Shown here piece after piece: positions 1-6,088 of a DNA stretch of 15,338 nucleotides. Both the position numbers and the translations under genes were made by a program. The DNA comes from Deltaproteobacteria bacterium. Its GTDB lineage: Bacteria; Desulfobacterota; DSM-4660; Desulfatiglandales; HGW-15. The stretch is taken from NCBI GenBank assembly GCA_020342025.1, contig CP070840.1, positions 877,494 to 892,831 of the forward strand, written 5' to 3'. Position 1 is the stretch's first letter, and each line of letters opens with the position of its first letter. The notes below the pieces were generated by a model, which worked only from the letters and a program-made list of their open reading frames with translations, did not search any database and had not been told where the DNA came from.

Positions 1-366
1 AAAGTCAATAGGGAATGATGTTCTGATGACAGGTATGGCCACAAGATGTTGGGGTCGGTCAGTTAGGTCAAAAAGTGTAGATTTCTTGCCATAACGTGCA
101 ATCTCGCTAAAGTGTAGAATACATTCGCTAATCAAAAGCGCCGTTTCTTTTCTTTTGAGGTCAGCGGAACCAAAACCGTCTGCACCCAAAATCTCCCATA
201 TCCCAAAACCCCAAGTAAAGGAGTGAGCCCGTCGTAGGGTCGGCGCTGCTCAGGCCAATGAGGATATGCACGGAGAAAAGAAGGCCTAAATCTGGGTTTG
301 ACACTTTCGGCCCAATGGAATAGGAAAAAGCTAATTGACACTAGTTGCTGATATATCCGGCCAGTC
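1..366. other. Left-edge non-coding region with short direct repeats
   Basis: I see no convincing gene here. AAAGTGTAGA occurs twice (72-81 and 109-118) and TCGCTAA twice (104-110 and 125-131), a crowding of short repeats that can mark the end of an insertion sequence. No transposase is visible in the window, so this is only a possibility. A minus-strand frame across 132-368 is open, but it is rich in Pro, Arg and Trp, matches no family I know and overlaps the start of the next gene, so I do not call it. A TTGACA at 298-303, 17 bases before TAGGAA at 321-326, is a weak promoter candidate for the SprT-like gene. Confidence 0.4.
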
Positions 367-1491
367 ATGACACTGCAGAAACAGAACGCAATGCTTATCC
401 AGGAAGAACTGGAACGCCGTATCCTTCATGGCCTTGCCTGCGAATGGGAAAATGCCCTGGAGACCTTAAACCCACCTGACAATGAGAAGTTGCGAAAACC
501 CTTGTTCCGTTTGCGGGACATGAAAAACAAATGGGGATATTGGTCCGGTGAAGCCAATGAGATATGCCTCAGTCGTGACCTTGTCCTTGATCATCCATGG
601 GACACGATTTGTGAAATTCTTCTCCATGAAATGGCCCATCAGTATGCCGAGCAAGCCTTAGTTGGTTATGGTGAATCCCCCCACGGTCCCAAGTTTAAAA
701 GGGCCTGTCATCTGCTCAGGGCCAATCCCAGGGCCTCAGGGAATTATAAGCCTTTAGATGAACGGATTTTACACTATTCACCAAGTTCCGAGGATAAAAT
801 CATGACCAGGGTCAAAAAACTCATGGCCCTGGCACAAAGTCAAAACCGACATGAAGCAGAATCGGCTATGGCCAAGGCCCACGAGTTGATCGCGAAGTAT
901 AATATAGAACTCTTGGCCCGAGATGAAGATCGGCGCTTTGTGAGCGTTTTTCTGGGCAAACCAGCCCTGCGGCATTTCAGAGAAGACTATCATCTTGCGG
1001 GCCTATTACAGGATTTTTATTTTGTCTATGGGATCTGGGTGCCGGCCTATGTCCTTTATAAAGGCAAGATGGGAAGTGTATTGGAAATCAGTGGAACCAT
1101 CCAAAATGTTAGAATAGCCAGCTACGTTCACGATTTTGTAACACGTTTTATTGATTCTCGGTGGCGGAGATACAACAAAAAAAGGGGGTTAAATCGATAT
1201 CGCAAGACGGACTTTGCAGTGGGAATTGTAAAGGGGTTTCGCTCAAAGCTGGAATTGCAGAATACGGAAAGAAATAGGAACAGAGATAAACCGGGGCTTA
1301 TAAAGATGGAGGACCCATTACTGCAAGAACATGTGGGTCATAAATATCCGTATACCGCGAGTATAAGAGGCAAGGTGCTAAGAGGGCACAAGAATGTGGT
1401 GAGAGATGGGATAAGCATTGGTAAAAAGCTTGTCATCTCTAAAGGGATCACCGATAAGGGGACAAGCGGAAGACTCTTGATTGAAAAATGA
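367..1491 (+). CDS. SprT-like zinc metalloprotease fused to DUF2786 domain
   Basis: 374 residues in two parts. The N-terminal part (about 10-130) is SprT-like: HEMAH at 87-91 supplies two zinc-binding His and the catalytic Glu, and His106 in the following PHGPKF segment is the likely third ligand. Residues about 144-184 form a typical DUF2786 segment (an LMALAQSQNRHEAESAMAKAHEL-type helix pair), followed by a basic region usually seen downstream of DUF2786. SprT-family proteins are known as DNA- or chromatin-associated proteases, and DUF2786 has no settled function. Involvement in nucleic-acid-linked proteolysis is therefore inference. There is no signal peptide, so it should be cytoplasmic. 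No good Shine-Dalgarno precedes ATG 367, and ATG 391 is an alternative start. The cyclophilin gene follows after 91 bases. The family call is firm and the physiological role unknown. Confidence 0.85.
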   Translation: MTLQKQNAMLIQEELERRILHGLACEWENALETLNPPDNEKLRKPLFRLRDMKNKWGYWSGEANEICLSRDLVLDHPWDTICEILLHEMAHQYAEQALVGYGESPHGPKFKRACHLLRANPRASGNYKPLDERILHYSPSSEDKIMTRVKKLMALAQSQNRHEAESAMAKAHELIAKYNIELLARDEDRRFVSVFLGKPALRHFREDYHLAGLLQDFYFVYGIWVPAYVLYKGKMGSVLEISGTIQNVRIASYVHDFVTRFIDSRWRRYNKKRGLNRYRKTDFAVGIVKGFRSKLELQNTERNRNRDKPGLIKMEDPLLQEHVGHKYPYTASIRGKVLRGHKNVVRDGISIGKKLVISKGITDKGTSGRLLIEK

Positions 1492-1582
1492 AAGGGAGAG
1501 ATCCTTAAATAATGACGTCATTGGCAGTTTCCCTACATCAACATTTTTACCCGTATTGCGCGGAAAAAAACAAGGAGGATTC

Positions 1583-2104
1583 ATGAAAGAAAAAATCGAT
1601 TACAAGGAAGACATTGAACGACCCATTGCCCTTTTTGACACCAGTCTGGGGGCCTTCGAAGCGGAACTCTATGCAAAAGAATGCCCGGAAACCGTCTGGA
1701 ATTTCATTAATCTCGCCGAAGGTCGACAGCAGACTGATAGAGGCGGGAATTTCTATGACGGCCTCACTTTTCACCGGATCATTCAGGGATTTGTCATACA
1801 GGGAGGCTGTCCCCAGGGAACGGGAACAGGCGGTCCGGGATACCGATTCAGAGACGAATTTCATCCCTCTCTGCGACACGACGGCGAAGGCAAGCTGTCC
1901 ATGGCAAATGCGGGACCGGGAACCAACGGGAGTCAGTTTTTTATCACGCTTGACGCAACCCCTCATTTGGATGACCGACATTCTGTTTTCGGTAAAGTCA
2001 CTAAGGGGATGGATGTGGTAAAAAAAATCGGTGCGGTTGAGACAGATACTGCTGACAAGCCGTTGGAACCGGTCGTGATCACCAAAGTGACGATCGAGCG
2101 GTAA
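1583..2104 (+). CDS. Cyclophilin-type peptidyl-prolyl cis-trans isomerase
   Basis: 173 residues, a single cyclophilin domain that catalyses cis-trans isomerisation of X-Pro bonds. The core motifs are present in order: FHRIIQGFVIQGG (residues 63-75, with the catalytic Arg65), GSQFFITL (116-123) and HSVFGKV (133-139). The Trp typical of cyclosporin-sensitive cyclophilins appears replaced by Leu, as in many bacterial members. No signal peptide is seen, so it is probably cytoplasmic (PpiB-like rather than PpiA-like). The frame stays open upstream to 1481. I chose ATG 1583 because an AAGGAGG lies at 1572-1578 with ideal spacing and because the upstream codons carry no family sequence. The gene appears to stand alone, and no intrinsic terminator was seen after it. 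Confidence 0.93.
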   Translation: MKEKIDYKEDIERPIALFDTSLGAFEAELYAKECPETVWNFINLAEGRQQTDRGGNFYDGLTFHRIIQGFVIQGGCPQGTGTGGPGYRFRDEFHPSLRHDGEGKLSMANAGPGTNGSQFFITLDATPHLDDRHSVFGKVTKGMDVVKKIGAVETDTADKPLEPVVITKVTIER

Positions 2105-2160
2105 TCCTTTCACCTACGGAATGCATAATTTCATGGGCGTCCTCCTTATGCGGTTCTCAT

Positions 2161-2189
2161 TTGACAACCGACGGGCCTAATGATAGAAG
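2161..2189 (+). promoter_or_regulatory. Possible sigma70 promoter before the comD-like gene
   Basis: A consensus -35 TTGACA (2161-2166) is followed after 17 bases by TAGAAG (2184-2189), a 4-of-6 match to the -10 consensus. The TTG of this -35 is also the first possible start codon of the open frame. If the promoter is real, translation must begin downstream, at 2215 or 2224. The -10 is weak, so this is tentative. Confidence 0.3.
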
Positions 2190-2223
2190 GCACGGAAAAA
2201 ATCACCTCTTTTGCATGCAACAT

Positions 2224-2748
2224 ATGAGAGAAAAAGGATTGGACTGGCCGGAGAAAATTGTTTCCGTATTGAAAGCCAACCATATCTGCTCCATCTCCCT
2301 TGTGCCAGATGCCGTCATTGGTAAGATTCTGACAATGGCCGAGAAGGATCCCTATTTTCACATCACCACGCTGGCCCGGGAGGAAGAAGGCATTGGAATT
2401 ATAACCGGGGAATATTTCGGGGGGAGATATGGCGTCCTTATGATGCAGAGTGCGGGGTTGGGTAACTGTGTCAATGCGCTGGCGTCATTAGCGATTCCTT
2501 ACCAGATTCCGTTCCTGATGCTAATCAGTCAACGGGGTGAGTTGGGGGAGTTTAACGCCTGTCACATGGTCATGGGCAAGGCCATTCGAAGCATCCTGGA
2601 CGCACTGGGTATTCAACACTACACACTGGATCGTGAAGACAACATGGATTTGATTCTAAACGGCGCCATAAAAGCCGCTTATAGCTCAGATCAGCCGGTA
2701 GCGGTCATCTTGTCCACCGCCTTGGTGGGATGGAAGGATGAAAAATGA
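2224..2748 (+). CDS. Sulfopyruvate decarboxylase-like subunit alpha (TPP pyrimidine domain)
   Basis: 174 residues from ATG 2224, the usual size for ComD-type subunits. It resembles the TPP pyrimidine-binding half of sulfopyruvate and phosphonopyruvate decarboxylases. REEEG (52-56) should carry the Glu that activates the cofactor. MMQSAGLGNCVNALASL (73-89), then IPFLMLISQRGELGE (95-109), is the family signature. Such enzymes decarboxylate 3-sulfo- or 3-phosphonopyruvate-like 2-oxo acids when paired with a beta subunit. The beta-like gene follows with a 4-base ATGA overlap, so the two are translationally coupled. No sulfolactate, coenzyme M or PEP mutase gene is in view, so the substrate is open. 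No strong Shine-Dalgarno was found. ATG 2215 and TTG 2161 are possible earlier starts. Confidence 0.8.
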   Translation: MREKGLDWPEKIVSVLKANHICSISLVPDAVIGKILTMAEKDPYFHITTLAREEEGIGIITGEYFGGRYGVLMMQSAGLGNCVNALASLAIPYQIPFLMLISQRGELGEFNACHMVMGKAIRSILDALGIQHYTLDREDNMDLILNGAIKAAYSSDQPVAVILSTALVGWKDEK

Positions 2749-3323
2749 TTAATCGATTGGAAGCAACCCGATACCTGGTTCAGCAGCTTTCAGATGAGGC
2801 GGTTATTGGCTCTTGCGGGAATCCGAAATTTGACCTGTTCACCGCTGCCGGAGATCGGAAGGCGAACTTCTATATGTGGAATTCCATGGGTATGGCTTCC
2901 TCCATCGGGCTGGGTCTGGCAATGGCCCGCCCGGATAAGAGAGTGATTGTGCTGGATGGAGATGGCGCCATTCTCATGAATCTAAATTCACTCACGACTG
3001 CTGCCAGTAAGGCGCCGAGTAATCTCACTCACATTATCTGGGATAATGGGCAGTATCAGATTACCGGAGGGCAACCCACCCATACCAGCGGAAAAGCCGA
3101 TCTAGAATCGATTGCCAGGGGGGCTGGCTTCCATAAGGTCTCAACGGTAGACACGATAAGCGCCTTCAAAGAAGCTCTCTCTCAGGTGCTCTCCAAACCA
3201 GGCCCATGGATTCTGGTGGCTAAGACAGATTCAGCCGGAGCCCCAGGCCGTCCACCTAAAAGCCCTGTTTACATTAAGAACCAATTTATGGAAGCCTTGG
3301 GGATGAAAGGGGAACGCCCATAA
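2745..3323 (+). CDS. Sulfopyruvate decarboxylase-like subunit beta (TPP-binding domain)
   Basis: 192 residues, matching the pyrophosphate-binding half of TPP decarboxylases. The cofactor/Mg motif runs from GDGA (72-75) to the Asn in WDNGQYQITGG (99-109), with the expected spacing. The MGMASSIGLGLAMA segment (48-61) before it is also typical. The C-terminal SAGAPGRPPKSP stretch is close to what I recall of ComE and phosphonopyruvate decarboxylase C-termini. Its start codon overlaps the stop of the alpha-like gene, so the two very probably form one cytoplasmic enzyme, with active sites at the interface. The reaction would be 2-oxo acid to aldehyde plus CO2. Whether the substrate is sulfopyruvate, phosphonopyruvate or another acid cannot be decided from the sequence. 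Confidence 0.82.
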   Translation: MINRLEATRYLVQQLSDEAVIGSCGNPKFDLFTAAGDRKANFYMWNSMGMASSIGLGLAMARPDKRVIVLDGDGAILMNLNSLTTAASKAPSNLTHIIWDNGQYQITGGQPTHTSGKADLESIARGAGFHKVSTVDTISAFKEALSQVLSKPGPWILVAKTDSAGAPGRPPKSPVYIKNQFMEALGMKGERP

Positions 3324-3400
3324 TATTCGTGTTTGGTTATCGATGAGGAGGGTATCATCCGACGATATTCGAGAGGATAGGGGGATAATTTAGATTCAAT

Positions 3401-3423
3401 TATAATTCTTGTGATCTAGGAGG
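3401..3423 (+). promoter_or_regulatory. -10 box and strong Shine-Dalgarno of the flavodoxin gene
   Basis: A perfect TATAAT (3401-3406) lies 22 bases before the ATG, and AGGAGG (3418-3423) has a 5-base spacer to ATG 3429. No good -35 sits 16-18 bases upstream of the TATAAT, so the promoter part is weak. The ribosome site firmly fixes the start. Confidence 0.35.
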
Positions 3424-3428
3424 ATAAA

Positions 3429-3929
3429 ATGAAGGTATTGGTCACCTATTACTCGGAAACGGGAAATACCGAAAAAGTGGCGCAAGCGATTTATGAAGGC
3501 GTACAAAAGGCTGAGAAAGACATTTCACCGATTCAAGAGACGAGTAATGTGGAAGAATACGATCTCATCTTTTGTGGGTTTCCGGTGCACGCCAGTAGTG
3601 TTCCCCACAAAGCGGAACCATTTCTGAAAAGCATCCCTCAAGGCAAAAAAGTGGCCATTTTCGCCACCCATGGATCCTTGCGAATGGGGCCGCTTGCCAC
3701 AACAGCATTTGACTACGCCATCAGTCTGTTATCCAGAGCGAAAGCCATAGGGACCTTCGGCTGCCGCGGTAAGGTCAAACCCGATCTACTGGAAGTGCTC
3801 GCGAAAAAACCGGAGCACCGAGCCTGGGCTGAAGAGGCACAGGGTGCAACTACCCACCCTGATGGGGCAGATCTTGAGGACGCAAAAGATTTTGCCAAGA
3901 ACATGATGAAAAAGGCGCTTTCTGGTTAA
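3429..3929 (+). CDS. Flavodoxin-family protein
   Basis: 166 residues with a flavodoxin-like fold. It starts with the classic FMN phosphate-binding loop SETGNT (9-14) after a hydrophobic beta strand (MKVLVTYY). DLIFCGFPVHASSVPH (45-60) and VAIFATHGSL (75-84) match the second strand and the isoalloxazine-contacting loop. The C-terminal GTFGCRGKV (108-116) is typical of a subgroup in anaerobes annotated as flavodoxin family or flavodoxin/nitric oxide synthase-like. It should be a cytoplasmic FMN-dependent one- or two-electron carrier or small reductase, with partner unknown. A strong Shine-Dalgarno decides the start. It could share function with the upstream TPP enzyme, but a gap of about 105 bases makes a separate transcript as likely. 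A dispersed-type repeat begins one base after its stop codon. Confidence 0.88.
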   Translation: MKVLVTYYSETGNTEKVAQAIYEGVQKAEKDISPIQETSNVEEYDLIFCGFPVHASSVPHKAEPFLKSIPQGKKVAIFATHGSLRMGPLATTAFDYAISLLSRAKAIGTFGCRGKVKPDLLEVLAKKPEHRAWAEEAQGATTHPDGADLEDAKDFAKNMMKKALSG

Positions 3930-3930
3930 A

Positions 3931-4080
3931 AGGCTGTCGGAAAACGCCCATCTGCTGCGTTACCCTCGTCCCTCGTCACTGCGGCGTACTTCTATGTACG
4001 CCTCAATCCTCGGGATTTCGGAAGCCTTGCATCTGGACGTTTTCCATCAGCCTCTCAGAAACCGGTTTTTCGACAGTCTC
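3931..4080. repeat. Dispersed-type element with nested inverted repeats
   Basis: The left arm AGGCTGTCGGAAAACG (3931-3946) has two imperfect complements downstream: 4041-4053 (reverse complement AGGCTGATGGAAAAC) and 4066-4080 (reverse complement near AGACTGTCGAAAAACC). In the centre, GCGTAC (3984-3989) and GTACGC (3996-4001) form a perfect 6-bp hairpin around TTCTAT. The arms extend inward with shared CCA and TGC blocks. No coding potential is seen. This layout fits a REP- or MITE-like extragenic element, and I recall similar text recurring in Desulfobacterota genomes. It sits directly between two coding regions, so it could also end or process the flavodoxin transcript. Confidence 0.6.
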
Positions 4081-4177
4081 TAAAGGGAACTTAAACACTT
4101 CGCCTTATCTCGACTGCCATAGTGAATGTTGGGGTCATATGGTATCTTCAACAATCAGTTAGGGCACGGAACGGTTC

Positions 4178-4471
4178 ATGAAAGTGCAACATGTTGATAA
4201 ATCCACACTGTTCCCTGCCTTTGGAAAGGCGGATCCATACAAACAGATTGCCTATGTGAGAAATGATCTGCCAAAACCCGTTCAAGAGTTCGTGACTGCC
4301 CATGAGTTATATCACTTGGGCGATAAGACCAAGGGGTGGTTGTTGAGAGAAATAAGAGCCACCCTATGCGTAGACTGGAAACACTGGAAAGGATTTCTGC
4401 TCTGCGCCTTCATGAGTATGCGTTTAGAACGGCTGAAGTTTTACGCATCCCGGGTTAGGCTTGGAAAATAG
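4178..4471 (+). CDS. Small HELYH zinc-peptidase-like protein (ImmA/IrrE type)
   Basis: 97 residues. HELYH at 42-46 (context VTAHELYHLGD) is the gluzincin motif of ImmA/IrrE (DUF955) peptidases. Glu58 in WLLREIRA is a candidate third zinc ligand, at the distance usual for that family. The expected EANAFA-type continuation is not conserved (ATLCVDWKHW instead), and the C-terminus (about 62-97) is Leu/Arg-rich. There is no helix-turn-helix domain. In-frame stop TAG 4160-4162 excludes an N-terminal extension from any nearby start, so it is either a minimal member or the remnant of a longer protein. Characterised relatives cleave phage or stress repressors, but no obvious repressor gene is adjacent. 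No good Shine-Dalgarno is seen before the ATG. Confidence 0.6.
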   Translation: MKVQHVDKSTLFPAFGKADPYKQIAYVRNDLPKPVQEFVTAHELYHLGDKTKGWLLREIRATLCVDWKHWKGFLLCAFMSMRLERLKFYASRVRLGK

Positions 4472-4517
4472 GGAATAGCCTCCATTGATCCGGATAAAGT
4501 CCGTCCGCTATTAGGAC

Positions 4518-4535
4518 AAGTATTTAAAAATACTT
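4518..4535. promoter_or_regulatory. Perfect 8-bp palindrome overlapping the -35, possible operator
   Basis: AAGTATTT (4518-4525), AA, AAATACTT (4528-4535) is a perfect inverted repeat with a 2-base centre, the geometry of a dimeric repressor site. It overlaps the first bases of the -35 box of the following promoter, so a bound protein would block RNA polymerase. No regulator can be assigned. Confidence 0.35.
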
Positions 4536-4562
4536 GACTTTTTGGTAAAATTCTTTTATCAT
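4534..4562 (+). promoter_or_regulatory. Sigma70 promoter upstream of arfB (twin promoter 1)
   Basis: -35 TTGACT (4534-4539), a 17-base spacer, and -10 TATCAT (4557-4562). The predicted start near 4569 leaves a leader of roughly 258 nt before arfB. The same -35, -10 and spacing, together with the downstream ATCTCTTCTTC, recur at 6367-6395. Confidence 0.55.
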
Positions 4563-4826
4563 ATATATCTCTTCTTCACACCATCTCTAGGAGAACCGCC
4601 CCTCAAGCTGAACAAGAATTGTTCTGTTAGGCGTTCAAGCTCATATTCCCATCCAAAACTCTTTTCAAAGGTGGCCAGCATGAAGGTTTTTCTGAGAGCA
4701 TCAGGGATTTCATCCATACTGTTTACATCCCTTTTGACTGTGGGGTGGATAGAGATAACGAAGAGACAAAAATCAAACAGGTTCTAAGTAGCAGGGCGAT
4801 GGAAGATCTGACCAATCGGGTATCCC

Positions 4827-5255
4827 ATGATCAAGGTGACAGAGACTATTACCATTGATGAGAGAGAGCTCCATGAGGAGTTTGTCCGCGCCTCAGGACC
4901 AGGTGGACAGCACGTCAACAAGGTTTCCACCGCTGTACAGCTGCGTTTCGATGCAGCACATTCGCCCTCTTTGCCCGCGGATGTGCGTGATCGGCTCCTT
5001 GGGTTGGCAGGGAGGCGTATTACCGAAGAGGGTGTGATCGTTATTGAAGCCCGGCGGTTTCGCAGTCAGGAACGAAATCGCCAAGATGCCAGAGAAAGGC
5101 TTGTAAGATTGATCCGTAAGGCAGTTGAAAGGCCTAAGCCACGGCGGAAAACGCGGCCGACAGCGGCTTCCAAAAAACGCAGGCTTGAGGAGAAGCGCCG
5201 TCGTGGCCACATCAAACGGATCCGACGAATCCCTTCTGAAGCCTGGGATGGGTGA
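4827..5255 (+). CDS. arfB: Alternative ribosome-rescue factor B (peptidyl-tRNA hydrolase ArfB)
   Basis: 142 residues, almost exactly the size of E. coli ArfB/YaeJ. The catalytic loop ASGPGGQHVNKV (residues 22-33) carries GGQ at 26-28, the motif that hydrolyses peptidyl-tRNA in release factors. No stop-codon recognition domain is present. Instead, after residue about 105, the protein ends in a very basic Lys/Arg tail (KPRRKTRPTAASKKRRLEEKRRRGHIKRIRRI), which in ArfB enters the empty mRNA channel of stalled ribosomes. It therefore releases nascent chains from non-stop complexes in the cytoplasm. The gene ends at a strong intrinsic terminator whose stem overlaps the stop codon, and it appears to be expressed alone from the promoter at 4534-4562. 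Confidence 0.93.
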   Translation: MIKVTETITIDERELHEEFVRASGPGGQHVNKVSTAVQLRFDAAHSPSLPADVRDRLLGLAGRRITEEGVIVIEARRFRSQERNRQDARERLVRLIRKAVERPKPRRKTRPTAASKKRRLEEKRRRGHIKRIRRIPSEAWDG

Positions 5256-5286
5256 GGCTGTAGGCCCTGGCCTCACCATAATTTTT
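5251..5286 (+). terminator. Rho-independent terminator of arfB
   Basis: GGTGAGGC (5251-5258) and GCCTCACC (5270-5277) form a perfect 8-bp stem with an 11-base loop, followed by ATAATTTTTG. The stem begins two bases before the arfB stop codon. Confidence 0.75.
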
Positions 5287-5431
5287 GTAGTAAAATAGAG
5301 ACGTGTTTCGCGTATCTTGGTCATGAACGTGGGTCGCCCTCAAAATAGAGCCCATGAATCCTCATAACCGGCAGTGTGGTGAGAGGTGAGCTTGACCAAG
5401 AAAATGAAGTTGATCCTCAAGGAGGCGGTGC

Positions 5432-6088
5432 ATGGGAATTACGGAAAAAGAAAATGAACTATTTATAAACTGGTCGGCGAATCGCCCGGGGTTTGTGATG
5501 GACGGCGTGCCCGATGAAAGGGCCTTCGACGCCAGCGAACCAAAGATCATGTTTGTCATGAAGGAAGTTGAGGAATCAGGAGGGGAAACCGGGGATTACC
5601 GGGAATTCTTCAGGAGAGGTGCAAGCCCTCAGCCTTGGAATAACATCATACGCTGGGTTATCGGCCTAAGACAATTGGATGATGACATCGCCTGGAATCT
5701 TTTTGAGCAAGTCTCTGCCCAGCAGAGAAGTGGCACCCTGAGGTCTATATGCGTCATGCACCTGAAAAAGACTCCCGATGGACATTCAACGCACAATCCG
5801 GCTCTCGCCATCACTCTGCAAGAGGACAAGGAAAACCTCAATGCGCAGTTCCGACTCTATGACGCGGATCTTGTTATCTGCTGCGGTGCCGCAACAAGCG
5901 ACATATTTCATTCTGTGATTACATTCGACCCGCCCCCAGTGTGGAAAACAACAACTCGAGGCATTTGGTTCCACGAATACGGCCCCCAAAAATACGTCAT
6001 AGCCTACTCACACCCGGGCGCCCACGTCCAGGATTGTTTGCTTTATTATGGCCTCATTGATGCGGTACGGGAGATCTCAGGTCGTTGA
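5432..6088 (+). CDS. Uracil-DNA glycosylase-like fold protein
   Basis: 218 residues and no signal peptide. I do not recognise a named family with certainty, but the arrangement resembles the uracil-DNA glycosylase superfamily. A first strand and loop KIMFVMKEVEESGG (38-51) sits where motif A (GQDPY in true enzymes) would be. A central strand DADLVICCGAATSDIF (144-159) follows. Near the C-terminus SHPGAH (193-198) resembles the HPS-type motif B. The catalytic Asp/Asn and DNA-binding Ser/Pro are not clearly conserved, so activity on uracil is uncertain. The start is supported by GGAGG at 5420-5424. It lies downstream of the arfB terminator, so it is probably a separate unit. An A/T-rich hairpin (6101-6125) ending in Ts follows. 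Confidence 0.6.
   Translation: MGITEKENELFINWSANRPGFVMDGVPDERAFDASEPKIMFVMKEVEESGGETGDYREFFRRGASPQPWNNIIRWVIGLRQLDDDIAWNLFEQVSAQQRSGTLRSICVMHLKKTPDGHSTHNPALAITLQEDKENLNAQFRLYDADLVICCGAATSDIFHSVITFDPPPVWKTTTRGIWFHEYGPQKYVIAYSHPGAHVQDCLLYYGLIDAVREISGR

Larger units (their letters stand above)
4472..4826. other. Intergenic region with promoter and a possible minus-strand mini-ORF
   Basis: Besides the promoter described separately, the minus strand has an open frame over 4559-4783. From ATG at 4717 down to TGA at 4559 it would encode 52 residues, with reasonable protein-like composition (start MDEIPDALRK, then helix-friendly FEKSFGWEYELERL). It has no clear Shine-Dalgarno, and its end overlaps the plus-strand -10 box. 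It may be a gene remnant or chance. A plus-strand frame over 4542-4787 looks like its shadow. Confidence 0.3.

Noticed and set aside
132..368. Minus-strand frame of 78 codons before the SprT-like gene
   Set aside because: No family likeness, Pro/Arg/Trp-rich composition, no ribosome site, and overlap with the next gene's start.
4542..4787. Plus-strand frame of 81 codons before arfB
   Set aside because: It starts with TTG inside the promoter spacer, lacks a ribosome site, and looks like the shadow of a better minus-strand frame.
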